From assembly GCA_032871835.1 (NCBI GenBank), contig CM065299.1, forward strand, positions 33,964,074 to 34,028,073: a DNA stretch of 64,000 nt, read 5' to 3'. This document shows positions 22,856 through 34,247 of the stretch, piece after piece. Position 1 is the first letter of the stretch, and each line of letters opens with the position of its first letter. Origin of the DNA: Dipteronia dyeriana (Eukaryota > Streptophyta > Magnoliopsida > Sapindales > Sapindaceae). The position numbers and the translations under genes are program-made. The notes below the pieces were generated by a model. It was given only the letters and a program-made list of their open reading frames with translations, made no database searches and was not told the DNA's origin.

Positions 22856-24067
22856 TGTTAACGGGAAATTTGCTCAGGATGTAAAACTCCAATTAACACC
22901 CTCGAGACTACTACCATGGAGGTGGTGGCCGGGGTCGGTACCTTTGATACCTGACCTGCTTGGATAAAAATGAATGTTTGAACGGCAATGTGGTAAATGA
23001 GAGCTTTATTATTGAATACTCGTGTTATACAGAAGTCTCTCACAAACACTCACAATCTCTGTAGGACATAGGAAGATGGCAATTTCGTGCTTGTCGAATA
23101 GTAGATACACTGATGGCCTTGTTCTGATCATAGAATTTAGGCCTGGCCTAATCTTCTTTCTTTTCACTCTATATCTCCCCCTCTTTTGTCTATGATTGGC
23201 CTTATTTATATTTGGTCCAAGTAGGTTTTAACTCATAAATATTCCGTCACGACCCCATGAATCCGTTCCCTCCTTATCGAGCGGGATTCGTTATTTGAAA
23301 GTGTTTGACTTTGAATTAATAACGAATTCAATGATATCTTTGACGAAGATAAGTTTGTTTCCTTTTTGGAATCAAACTCTTGACTTACACGTACGCGGAA
23401 TTAATGTTGGTTATAACGTAGATACGATCTTGTGTGTACTCACTGTATGATTCTTCATAGAGGTCGTCGAGTTAGCTCCTCGTTGTCTCGTAGAGCGAGG
23501 TAGACCCATGTTTTGGTTATATTCTCAGAAGCTTGTGATAGATTTTTTTCGACCCTTTGGAGGTTGAGACGTCCCTGTAGGAATTCATTAGAGGTAGCAT
23601 GAATTTGATCCATTTAGAGTCCCTCTTTTTCCTCATATCATGGAGGGGACAATGGGCTCCTAGAGAGGTTGGTGGGCTTCAAGTTTAGTCTACGAGCTAA
23701 GTTTAACCTTTGGAAACCTTAACCTGGAGGGAGTTTGCTTTGCTTTTCGGGCTTTTTTTTTTAGTGCTTCTTGAGCTCGACGATCCTTCCTTGCTTTTAC
23801 GGGGTGGTTTTGGAGCCCAATCCCAGGAACCGAGGTTCCTGGGTAGGTGGCCTCAAGAAGCCCGGATTCTAGTGTTCGCGTAGGAGCTCGACCTAGTCGC
23901 GCCTAGCTTCATCCTTAGTAATTCTGAAGCCCGATGATCATTTCTTGCTTCTGTGGGGTAGTTTTATGGTCCGCCCGCGGTCTCATGAATGTCGAATTTG
24001 GGCTTTGATTCGGGCTAGGAGAATGGAAAATTTCTCTTTGACCCCTGGTCAAATTTTACTATTAACA
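22856..24067 (-). mobile_element. Solo gypsy LTR
   Basis: 1.2 kb running TGTTAACGGGAAATTT...ACTATTAACA. It closely matches the LTRs of the gypsy element at 45349-46532 and 56606-57370. No internal gypsy sequence adjoins it. The flanks are CTTTT and TTTTT, a plausible but imperfect 5-bp duplication. A minus-strand TATA candidate (AATATAAATAAGG, about 23205) sits at the place seen in the other LTRs. It split the MULE terminal repeat and arose by LTR-LTR recombination, by the usual reasoning. Confidence 0.88.
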
Positions 24068-25185
24068 TTTTTTTATTTATTGTCCGAAAATCTGAAATAC
24101 TTAAAGTCTCTCTTCTATCTCTCATTTACCTCACGCATTGTTTCTCTCTTCTCTCTCTTCTTTCTCTAAACTCTCTTCTCTCTCTCATTTATCTCACGCT
24201 AATGATTGAACAAATTAGTTCCTCTCACAACAAAAACCTTATTCTCTCGCAAATATTCAAGAATCAACTACAAAAGGTATTTAATCCTATTTCAATCCAT
24301 TTTCATGCTTTAATTTGTTACAAAGTCTCTCATTTTCCCTTTTTTAGACCGAAGATCGGCTCGTGTTAGGGCTTGGTTTGGATTTTTAGGTGAAATGGAT
24401 TTTGTTTATTCGAATTGAAGATTGTATGTGTGCTTAATAGATTTATACATTTATTTTGAATAAAATCCCTCTACAAATCCTACGGTTTGAAGTTTTTTAA
24501 GTGTTAGGGTTAGGATTGTTCAAATTCGTACCAATTATGATCAGTGTCTCAATAAATGTTGATCTAAGCCTCCATTTATGAATGTTAATCTCATCAAAAT
24601 TGTGAATGTTGTTCTCAACCTCTATTTTTGATCAATGCTTTTGTCGTTTTGTTTTGTGCTTTTGTTCTGTTTTGAATCATTAGAGATGTTGATTTGATTT
24701 ACACGTTTTTGAGATCATAATCTGAGATTAAAAATGGATATGGAGATTGGGTTAGGGTTTTTTTATTTTTTTTTGTTATTAGAATCACATTATTAATTAA
24801 AGGGTTTCTTTATTATTATTTTTATATTAGAATCTGATGGGTGATTCTTGTAAGTTTTTTCAAGATCAATTATTGTACAACTTGATATTTATTCAATGTT
24901 GATCGAAGGTTGATGATTTTCGGATCTTATTAAACGTTTTCGAAGTGTATATTCTTGATGATGTTAATTCATCAAGTTGTTGTCCATCTATGGTTGCTTT
25001 ATATTTGTTGGTTTTTATGCATTGTTTGATTGGGTTTCTTTTTCTTTTTTGTATAAATGTTTTTACTATTTTGTGTTGTTATTGATGAAACGCTTTGTTG
25101 ATATATTGTGACTATATCAGTACTATTGTTCATCAATGACCGCTTTGTATTTGTTTGACTTTCATGCATTGTTTAATTGAGTTGG
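24068..25185 (+). other. MULE promoter/leader region
   Basis: Begins with the rest of the terminal repeat, then CT-rich repeats of TCTCTCTTCTCTCTC (24105-24190). A long T-rich, intron-like stretch leads into the array. No ORF. A plant-like donor (CAAAAGGTATTTAATC, about 24270) would allow an intron running to the acceptor near 25986. This is inference from position and sequence style. Confidence 0.4.
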
Positions 25186-25955
25186 AAATAAGTGTGTGTT
25201 TAATTGGATAGTACTGGTATGTTTAATTGGATTTGAAATAGGTGTGTTTAATTGGATAGTATTGGCGTCTTTAATTGAGTAAGAAATAGTTGTGTGTTTA
25301 TTTGGATAGTATTGGTGTGTTTAATTGGGTTGGAAATTTGTGTGCTTAATTGGATTCAACTGGTGTGTTTAATTGTTGGTGCCACAAGGTGTGTTTAATT
25401 GTTTGGACCTTGTCTGTTTAATTGTTGACCACATTGTGTGTTTAATTTCTTATCCAAACCACATCCACATGGATTAGTGTGTTTAATTGTTTTCGAAATA
25501 GGTTTGTGTTTAATTGAGTTGAATTGATGTGTTTAATTAGGTTCAAAATAAGTTTGTGTTTAATTGATGAACCTGTGTGTTTAATTGGGTTGAACTAGTG
25601 TGTTTAAATGATTTGTTTTGGTGTGTTTAACTGTATTGTTATGGTGTGTTTAATTGATTTGCCCTGATATGTTTAATTAGTTTGTCATGGTAAGTTTAAT
25701 TGGGTTACACCGGTGTATTTAATTTGGGTTACGATTGTGTGTTTAATGTCCTGGTATGTTTAAATGATTTTTCATATTGTGTTTAAATGATTTACACCTT
25801 GTGTTGCTCTTGTGTGTTTAATTGGGTTACTCTAGTGTGTTTAATTTGGGTTGTCGTTGTGTGTTTAATTGATTTTTCTTAGTGTATTTAATCGAGTTGG
25901 TCTGGTGTGTTTAATCATCCGTTATTTTTCCTCATCAATTAAACACACTAGATTT
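25186..25955 (+). repeat. Minisatellite array, TGTGTTTAATTGG on plus
   Basis: About 30 units of 20-28 bp with core GTGTGTTTAATTG and variable spacers (GGATAGTATTG, GGTTGAACTG and others). It is directly upstream of the plus-strand transposase fragment, as in the other copy. One inverted unit (CAATTAAACACACTAG) appears at its very end (25936-25951). Confidence 0.93.
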
Positions 25956-25991
25956 AATTGTGAGATTTTTTTTTATTGATATGTAGGAGTA

Positions 25992-26093
25992 GACCCTACG
26001 AAATTGGTAATCACTTATGATGAGAAATGGATAGGGAACTTTTATGAAGGTGGTGAAACAAAGTTTGTCAAAGTCTTATCTCACAACCATTGA
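25992..26093 (+). pseudogene. MULE transposase N-terminal fragment
   Basis: 33 codons, DPTKLVITYDEKWIGNFYEG then GETKFVKVLSHNH and a TGA. It is the counterpart of the copy at 20339, and here the Trp after DEK is intact. The ATG itself is lost (AGTAGACCC in place of TATGGACCC). No zinc knuckle or catalytic part follows. A T-rich tract and ATGTAG acceptor precede it. It is too short to act as a protein. Confidence 0.7.
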
Positions 26094-27025
26094 ATGTTGC
26101 GGATTATGTAAAATATGGTGGACCATGAATATGCTACATTGATTTTGTAAATTATTATCATGTAACATCATATGCCTGGTTAAATTCCAAAAAGAAGTAT
26201 TTTTAAATCAATTTTTCGTAATTGATATCAGATTTTTAATGACTTTCACAATGATTATTTGAACAACAAAATTGATCTTCACTAGCTTATTGAAAATTTT
26301 CAATCTCAATAATATGCAAAGTTTTAACATCTGCAATAATTATATTGTTCAATGTTAATTTTATACCAACAAAAATGCCACTGAGAACAATAACATTTTA
26401 TCAACTAAAAAAATAAAATAAAAAATAAAAAATATTTCACAGGAATCTATATAATAGTTATCAAGTGTAAATCATGCATATTTTTTCGTATTGAACCCCG
26501 ACTATATAACGTTATAGAATCAACTCTAAACGTTACAAAAATGAATTTTGCATGAAGAAATTTACTGGATCTCATACATACTGAAACTATATGGTTTTTT
26601 TTTATTTATACATAAACTATATGATATTAAAATAAGCTTTTGATGAAAACCATTTGAATTTGTTTAAATTTTGATCAAAATTAAGCAAACTTTATATAGT
26701 ATCAAACATATATAGTTGATGGTGAAAGTTCAATCAAAAACCATCTAAAAATTTGATAACTAATCATTCGTGACAACATGAACCGAACCCAAATCGTTTT
26801 CTTGGTCTGATCTATTTATAAAAGTATACTAAAAACACAGTTTAACAGTAAAAAAACATATTTAAACACAACATTTTAATTTGAAAACAAATACGTGGCA
26901 CACCACTTCCAGTAGCGAACTTCAATGTGGTGTCGCTTGGAATGGATATGATAGGGATATGCTTTAGGGACAATTGTACCAGTTATAATCGATATTTTCC
27001 ATCTGTACAATTTAAATAACTTGAG
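26094..27025. other. MULE interior, non-coding
   Basis: AT-rich with no ORF longer than about 40 codons and no transposase motif. It lies where the catalytic part of the transposase should be. Short runs of AAAATAAAATAAAAAATAAA and CATATATAG-type words occur. Probably deletion-derived filler. Confidence 0.4.
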
Positions 27026-28120
27026 TTCAATAAATTAAACACCAGATTTGATTAATTAAACACACAACAGTTCAAATCAATCAAACACACCAGTTCAACA
27101 CTATTAAACACACCATGTGCATACAAATAAACACACATTCACATCAATTAAACACATCAGTTCATAACAATTAAACACACCACTTCACAACAATTAAAAC
27201 ACACCTATTTCGAACACAATTAAACACATCAGTTCAATCCAATTAAACACACTAGTTCAATCTAATTAAACACAAACCTATTTCGAACCCAATTAAACAC
27301 ACTATATTAAAACAATTAAACACACCTATTTTGAACACAATTAATTAGTTCAACCCAATTAGAAACACACCTATTTTGAGCACGATTAATTAGTTCAACC
27401 CAATTACACATACACTTATTTCAAACACAATTACATATACCAGTTCAACCCAATTAAACAAAAACCTCTTTTGAACACAATTAAATACATCAGTTATACC
27501 AAATCAAACATAAACCTATTTTGAACGCAATTAAGCACAACTAGTTCAACTATTTTGTTTTTGAATGGCTGAAATTTAATGAAATCAAGGCTAAAGCAAG
27601 CATACAAACCAAACAAAACAGAAAAAATGGACACCAAAGAACACAAAAACTAGGCACCCAAGAAAAAAAAACACAATAACACAAACCAAGCAACACACTG
27701 ATTGATGGTCAAATACTTACCAATATCTTGATTATTGTAAATAGTCTCTCTCTCTCTCTCTCCCTCACACACACTATTGTTCTCATGGAAATATAGCAAA
27801 CTAATCATAAATCATCATAAATGGGCTCAACCAGGAAAAAAAATAAATAAAAACTCAAAGCTTGAAGGTCAGTGCCCTATGATGCCTCTCATATGATTAA
27901 TAAGCAAAATGATTACGTGGAAACATATTCAAATGCTTGTATGGGTAGCAAGCATTCATACCAGTCATAACCCATTAAACACACCCATTTACAACAATTA
28001 AACACACCTGTCATACCCAATTAAACACACCAATTCATATCCAATTAAACACATCAGTTATAACCCATTAAACACAACCGTTCACAATAATTAAATACGC
28101 CAGTCATATCTAATTTCACT
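27026..28120 (-). repeat. Minisatellite array, CAATTAAACACACC on plus
   Basis: Units read AATTAAACACACC with spacers such as AGTTCAACCC and TATTTCGAACACAA. There are two blocks, about 27030-27545 and 27965-28110, separated by ~420 bp of non-repeat DNA that includes a CT microsatellite (about 27745). It is inverted relative to the array at 25186, so the transposase fragment lies between arms of a long inverted minisatellite. Confidence 0.9.
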
Positions 28121-29334
28121 TCATTAATTAAACCACAAAAAACACACAATTTCACATCACTCTGCTAGTTCCTGATAGACAAGTATCAACTGAAATCTCT
28201 TAAAATTATTTAGATCCTAAACTCAGTTTTCATGAAACATATGCACTCTTGTACAAAGTTAACAACCACCACCAGTTATTCATTACATCATCCCAACATC
28301 CATTTAGTTTAATAATTTATTTAGTATAAACAAACTATATATACTTGTTTATGCATGCATCCTATATAATTCATTATACTAAAAGAAATGTCATATAGTC
28401 TGGATTCTACATCATCCTATATACAATTGGCTTTCTTTTAGCATATTGTATTAGTGGTACCAAGCACTCTCGATTTAGACAAGCAGATAATGCTAACAGA
28501 GTATAATTCATGTAACAAAAATAGAAAAAATAGAAAAAATAGAAGACAAACAAAGCACACTTACCAGAAGACGTCGTCGAAGTTAGAGAAGACAATGTGC
28601 TTCTGCCTAAACCAAACCAATATGATTAGAATGAAACCAAATCAAACAAAGTACAAGTATTAGAAAATGAAAATCTATTCAGGGTTGTTCATTTCACAAT
28701 CCACTCAATCAAGCCTTCAGAGGAGTATTTGGTAGCATCAAACCAGATGTACCAAGTATTAAAATAACATAATGAATAACTATGGAGTACTAATTCAAAA
28801 TCAATAACTTCAACACAAAACATGAAATCTGTCAAAATAAATAGCAATGCAAATTGAAATAACATAACAATGACAAATCCATAGTTATCCCACTAATTAA
28901 TGGAGATATTGAAAAATAAACACAAATCCACAATTATCTTCATAACAAAGACAAATCCACATGCATATTGAAAAATTATTAACAACCATTTCTTAAGAAA
29001 TAATGGACGTACTTTCTCCACAGCCAAACAGTGCACAACATCATAATTATAGACGACAACAATTAACAAAATTGAACCAACCAAAGCAACACAAAACCCT
29101 AAGATGGCACTCAATTGAAAACAGAAAGCAAAACGCAATATTGAATTAATTGAAATATTTACACTGGTTGATGTATATAAATCAAAATACACTCAACTCA
29201 AAATCAAAATCAAAATAAAAATCAATTTTGAAATCGAATTCAAAATCAAAATTAACTCCATCCAAATGCACAAATACAACAAAATATACAAATAAAAACA
29301 AACCCTAAAATCAAATGTATAGAGGAAGTGCAAA
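28121..29334. other. MULE right subterminal region
   Basis: AT-rich. It holds short AAAATAGAAAAAATAG repeats (28517-28545) and a possible minus-strand splice donor (CTTCTGGTAAGTG, about 28560). The AAAATCAAAATC tract at 29190-29250 mirrors the tract near 3200. No credible gene. Confidence 0.4.
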
Positions 29335-29734
29335 CCTTTTTGCTTCTTCCACGCCGCCGTGGAACACGCTGGTGACTGGAATCAAAACCGGTCGCCTCTC
29401 GTTTCTCTCTGGTGGACACCGTCGCTCGTCTGTCGCTTGTCTTTAGGTTAGGGCCATCTCTCTGCCATCTCTCTATTGATGTCGGGGCTCTTGCTCTCCT
29501 CTCCATCTTCACCATCGTCGTTGTCAGGTCTTGGTGGTCTTCATCGTCGTCGAGTGTTCGTCATCGGATCTTGTAGACTCTAGTCTCTCTTTGTGGTTTG
29601 TTTTAAACACTGAAACAATTTTCTTTTAAAAAGTTTCGTTCTTTTCAAGTTTCTTTTTCCTTTTGTTTTTTCTATTTCAATTGTTTATTAATTAATTTTA
29701 ATTATCTTTTTTTTTTCAATTCATTTTGACTAAA
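29335..29734 (-). repeat. Right-hand copy of the MULE subterminal block
   Basis: The reverse complement of 2791-3135 in its order of parts: GC-rich segment (29340-29590), AAACACTGAAACA (about 29605), then an A/T-rich stretch to the terminal repeat. On minus an 87-codon frame (29515-29252) runs through it, including EATGFDSSHQRVPRRRGR. Homology with the left copy, not the frame, is the main evidence. Confidence 0.55.
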
Positions 29735-29820
29735 GGACAATTTTGTCCCAATAGTGAAAATTTGGATAGAAACAATAAAAATATTAATCTTAGATAAAAA
29801 TATTAAACCCACTAATTTTT
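29735..29820 (-). repeat. MULE-type terminal repeat, right end 1
   Basis: AAGGACAATTTTGTCCC, then ATAGAAACAATAAAAATATT and CTTAGATAAAAATATT. This is the inverted counterpart of 2700-2775 at left end 1. The adjoining subterminal block also matches left end 1, which supports that pairing. Confidence 0.6.
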
Positions 29821-29824
29821 TAGT

Positions 29825-30000
29825 TACTTTTAAAGTTCTTCCGAAAAATTAAATGCAAAAGTAGAAAAAATCTTGAGAGAATGAAAATTGAAAAACGAGG
29901 GTCATTTTTGTCTCTACAGTGGATTGTTTGATAAAAACAATCATCTTACAAATTCTGGATAAATTTAAAAAAAACCCTTATTTTTTTGGTTAAAAAGAGC
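29825..30000 (-). repeat. MULE-type terminal repeat, right end 2
   Basis: GAGGGTCATTTTTGTCTCTA, then CAGTGGATTGTTTGATAAAA and AACCCTTATTTTTTTGG. This is the inverted counterpart of left end 2 (22720-22855). Similarity extends inward through a GAAAAATTAAATGCAAAAG stretch to match sequence on both sides of the solo LTR. Confidence 0.6.
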
Positions 30001-30009
30001 TATTTCTTC

Positions 30010-30430
30010 TTAAATAAATATAGAATATAGTATGAACTATTGTATATGTATGAACCTAGTATTCCTTTTAAGACTAACCATCCTATTAGAATTTTGAGAA
30101 TCCTTTATGGATTAGGATTCTAAGAAGAAATATTATTTATAGGGGGTCTCTACTCTCACTCACATAACGTGTTACAGAACTATCTCCCCATTAAATAATC
30201 TGAAGAAGGTGAGAAGAGAGTAGAAGACTCTCTATTGTTTTTAATTATCTCCTCATTAGACAATCTGATAAATGTGAAAAGAGAGTAGAAGACTCTCTAT
30301 TGTTTTCATTATTTTCTTTTCAGGTATTTGTTCTCTCCAGGTTATTGCACCATTGTGGATACAAAATTAAGATTCTCTATAACTTGGATTGTTTCCGTTG
30401 CGCTTCCTGATACTTGTGATACGATACAAT
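30010..30430 (+). repeat. Possible copia-type LTR remnant with a 65-bp duplication
   Basis: Contains a TATTATTTATAGGGGG promoter-like site (30130) and a 65-bp direct duplication (copies at 30178 and 30243, sharing GAGAGTAGAAGACTCTCTAT). The end phrase is CTTGTGATACGATACA, and it lies right next to the broken LEA exon. Layout and wording resemble a short plant copia LTR. I could not find matching ends or a target duplication, so the identity is tentative while the duplication is certain. Confidence 0.4.
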
Positions 30431-30444
30431 ATTTAATTATCTTT

Positions 30445-31199
30445 ATACATAATATTTACACTGACAACTCCAAAGCTTCACCGATCATAATCGAATCGGG
30501 ATCGAATACATTTCCGGGAGTTCCAGTTGCCACATTAGTCTTTGCATGTTGGCATATCGCGCCACGACCTGTCCCATGATAAAATGCAAGTCAAGCCAAA
30601 GTGGTAGTGTATAAAGGTTCGGCTAGCATAAAGGTACTGTATATTAAGTATATATATATATTAGTACACGAGCTAGTTTCTACATTTACATGGTAAGTGG
30701 TCTACACAAATCAAAGAATTAAAAAAAAAAAACAAAGAATTAATTTTTTTTTTTTTTAAACAAAACTAACTCTCTAGCATAACTATGTAAACAACTACAC
30801 AGTTCTTATTTATTATAGTAGCTAAATGCCTAAATCATTCGTACAAGTATGAAATTATATAGGGCTTTATAAATATGAAATTATATAGAGCTTGGTGGAA
30901 CATATATTCAAAACCTGGTCTCCGACAGATTCAGTGATAATCCGGTTAGCACCAGCTACGATCGTTTCGGAAACGGTGACGCCCTGGTCTCTGATAATGT
31001 CGGTGATAGCTCTGTGGCGTACAAGACCTGTCCTTTCGTTCACAGCAGCGGCTGATTGCATTTTCCGGGTCTGTCCAAGCAACGAGTTCTCAGCTGCCTG
31101 CATGCTTGCAGCGTCTCCTGGTGTGACGGGCTTGGAAGCCAGCTCTCCTGAGACGTCGAAAACGTCACCGTATTTGATGGGTTGTTGTTGCTGACTCGT
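30445..31199 (-). pseudogene. Broken LEA D-34 / seed maturation protein gene
   Basis: Exon 1 (31199-30915) encodes QQQQP, KYGDVFDVSGELASKP, an MQAAENSLLGQT stretch, SAAAVNERTGLV, GVTVSET and RIITESVGDQ. This is the first SMP repeat and following linker of LEA D-34 proteins. A GT...AG intron (30914-30569, 346 bp, phase 0) leads to exon 2, which resumes the family sequence as VVARYA. Exon 2 then shifts frame to NVATGTPGNVFDPDS and MIGEALEL before breaking off. The expected ATG is ACG (31199-31197), with an in-frame TAG upstream and no other ATG. The second and third SMP repeats are absent. Intact relatives are ~260-aa cytosolic/nuclear desiccation-protection proteins of seeds. The lost start, frameshift and truncation together make it a pseudogene. 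Confidence 0.85.
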
Positions 31200-31345
31200 A
31201 CTTTTTTTTTGGAGTTTTAATTGAGAAAACAAGAAGAGGCTTTCTAACTAACTTGTTCCTTGTTAATTACTGGGGGTGGTGGAAGTAACGTAGAAGTTGG
31301 AGAATGAGGTAGGGGAGTTTTAAAGTGACAACAGTTTGTAAAATT

Positions 31346-31354
31346 ACACGTGTC
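31346..31354 (-). promoter_or_regulatory. ABRE/G-box candidate upstream of the LEA remnant
   Basis: ACACGTGTC on plus gives GACACGTGT on minus, a strong match to the abscisic acid response element core ACGTGT. It lies about 150 bp upstream of the former LEA start. LEA D-34 genes are typically ABA- and seed-regulated, so this is probably the surviving promoter of the pseudogene. Confidence 0.6.
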
Positions 31355-31529
31355 AGAATGGGTAACAGATGTTTGGAAAGTAGTGCGACAGGTGGTGGAG
31401 GGCTGTATCTCAAGTAATGGTTGCATACAAATGTGTAAACAATCGCCACCTGATATAGTTTGCTGGATCTAGAACACCTTAGGGAATGACTCATTGACCA
31501 GATGACCCAAAGAGCTCCGAGAGCAATAT

Positions 31530-31757
31530 ATTGTCCGTCTATAGTTCACATGTAACACATTGATAAAATTAAGTTATATCGATACGTATTTTTCTATCTA
31601 TGCGTATTGATATAAATTCATTTGTGCGTTGGATAGATTATTAGATTTATATATTTTGATTCAAAGTGTATACACTTATCAAAACTTCTCCATAATCAAT
31701 GGTCCACGTGCAACACAATGATATAAGTTATATTAGTACGTAATGAAGAGAAAAGAA

Positions 31758-31804
<47 letters not shown>

Positions 31805-32392
31805 CAAGTTAGTCCGTACTGATATAACTTTATTAGTGCGTTAGATGTAAACCATTAGATGTACATACTTTAACTTAAAGTGTATGCATTTATCAAAACT
31901 TCTTCATAATCATTGGTCCATATACAACGCACTGATATATGTTATATCAGTACGCACCGAGGAGAAAATGACTGATATATATATATATTCAAGTCGGTGC
32001 GCACTGAGATAACTTCGTCGGTGCGCACTGATATAACTTCGTCGGTGCGCACTGTTATAACTTCATCAGTGCATTGAATGTGAACCATTAGATTTACATA
32101 TTTTGACTCGAAGTATTCGCACTTATTAAAATTTCTTCATAATCAGTGATCCACATGCAACATACCGATATAAGTTATATCAGTACTCATTGAAGAGAAA
32201 AAACTATATATATATATATGATTTTTTTTTCAATCTTAAATATATATCAATGTATTGTATATGGATCATTAGATTCAATAGCTTTGATTCAGTTTATATA
32301 CATCTATCAGTATTTATCCATAATTTATGGTTCACATACAATGTACTAATTTTATATAAGTGCGTATTAAGAAGAAAATGATTATATATATT
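31530..32392. repeat. Degenerate ~200-bp tandem repeat with internal palindromes
   Basis: The phrase TAATCANTGGTCCACATGCA recurs at about 31690, 31905, 32140 and 32320, with a diverged copy near 31535. Each is followed by a palindrome of the type GATATAAGTTATATC. Between them are TA microsatellites (31761-31800, 31975-31987). A 28-bp unit (GTCGGTGCGCACTGATATAA) is repeated three times at about 31993-32062. No ORF. It may be an old MITE cluster or satellite seed. Confidence 0.7.
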
Positions 32393-32779
32393 GGTTATCG
32401 CATAAGGGATCCCTTATTTTAATTTCGGTAATAACCACCATAAAATCACATCTATTTTTATGAATTTTGATTTGAATTTTTTGTGTGGATGATATGTTCA
32501 ATGAAATCTACCTATGAACAAAATTTGAGAACTTTTCATGTACCACAACTATTTTTTTTTGAATTTTCCAATATTGCGCCCTTTTTCTAATGCCTATATA
32601 TATAATAAAATCGGGATTAGTTGTGATAATTGAAAAATTCTCAAATTTTATTCATAGATAGATTTCACTAAAAATATCATTCATAAAAAAAAATTCTGAT
32701 TAGAATTCATAAAAATGGATGTGATTTCATGGTGGTCCTTATCGAAATTAAAATAAGGGATCTCTTATGAGAGAATCAC
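32393..32779. mobile_element. Foldback MITE with long inverted repeats
   Basis: The left arm (CATAAGGGATCCCTTATTTT, then AATTTCGGTAATAACCACCA) is mirrored by the right arm (TGGTGGTCCTTATCGAAATT, then AAAATAAGGGATCTCTTATG). The arms match over at least ~150 bp in a 387-bp element. It is flanked by TATATATAT on both sides, compatible with a 9-bp duplication in a TA-rich target, as for Mutator-type MITEs. No ORF. It could form a near-complete hairpin. Confidence 0.8.
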
Positions 32780-32790
32780 TATATATATAT

Positions 32791-34201
32791 TGTTAACAAC
32801 CTTTTTTAGCTAGGATCCAAAGAATAATTTTTCATCTTCCAGCTTTCATGCAAGGGCCTAGGTCCGGGCCTATGTAGCAAGGTACCAAGGACCTCGAGGT
32901 CGAGAAACCATGCGACCTTATAGGAGCAAGGCGAGGTCACCCATACCTTCTGAACATCTTGCACGCATTTAGGCTTACCAATTAAAGCCCGACGTGATCA
33001 CATGAAGCTCTCAGTACTAGGATAAGAGCCCGAAGCTAGGTCGACGAGGTAAAAAGGTCATCCACCTCGAGGTACCAAGATTCCCAAGGTCGATATACCT
33101 GGCAATCCCTCCAGATGTGAGCCGAGGTCATCCATCTCCCTTGAGCGCCTTACTTTTACCTGGTAGAAAACACTACCTAGCTCCAGGTTGACGCGACGGG
33201 CTACCATTTACCTCGGGGTACCAGGATCCACATGATTAAGGTATCTTGTGACCATCTCGGAAGCAGGCATTGAGTATCGACCTCCTTAAATGTCCTACTT
33301 ATTCCCGGACTCATCTTCATTGCTGCACTATCCCATCAAGGTATGTTTCTGATCTCTCCAGTATGAATGAAGAACCTTGTAACAGCTCCTATGTGTTTGT
33401 GAAGCTCCAGTGCGGTCGAATCAAGCTCCATACAACAATATGGTACCTTAAGGTACCTCGCCCTCATATTGGTACCTAGGAGTACCTCACCATCAAGGTT
33501 ATAAAACCTTACATTAGGTAACCTCCATGAAGTACCTCGCTAAAGTGACATATAGAACCAAAGTTCTCCTCCAAGAGAGAGAGTAGACTTTCTTGATTAC
33601 CATTAAGGATGTCAAATGGAGGTAGTCAACCCTATTAATTGAGATGATCAACGCCATTAATGAGAATATTCAACTCTTTAATGGCCACCATTAGTAAAAG
33701 ATCCCAAAGAGGAAACAAGTACATTTACTTCCAAGATATCCTCCACAACCGATTATTGGGGGTCAGCTACAACAGAAAATCCCGCCTATCAAGGAAGGAA
33801 GAGTCCGAAGAGGAAACAAACACATCTTTTCCAAGATATTAGCTACAAGCCGATCAACTACATTAAAGGAAGAATCATATTCAATATGGAAAAGAAGACC
33901 AATTCAAGAGTCTTGGACTTGCAAGTCAAGGTAGTCACCATGCAGAAATACACCCGTAAAAGGACATTAAAAGGGATTGGAGAACTCAACACCTTACTAC
34001 ATATGGGATCTCTAATCCTAAAATCGACCAGCCCGAGGCAAGTCTATACATTTCATATAAGTTCTCTTTACATGATTGCTACATGTATTACCTCTCCTAG
34101 AAATATATCGGGATTGGTTCACATTATGTTGCCATTGTAAGCTCTTCAGAGCGACTACGTGTATTATTTCACCAATCTTGTAAGCTCCCCAGAGTATTCT
34201 T

Positions 34202-34247
<46 letters not shown>

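Noticed and set aside
30328..30579. 83-codon ORF on plus
   Set aside because: It is opposite LEA exon 2 and a putative LTR remnant, with no domain.
31761..31800. TA microsatellite as an origin or AT-rich regulatory element
   Set aside because: Simple (TA)n run with no further support. Similar runs occur at 34205 and elsewhere.
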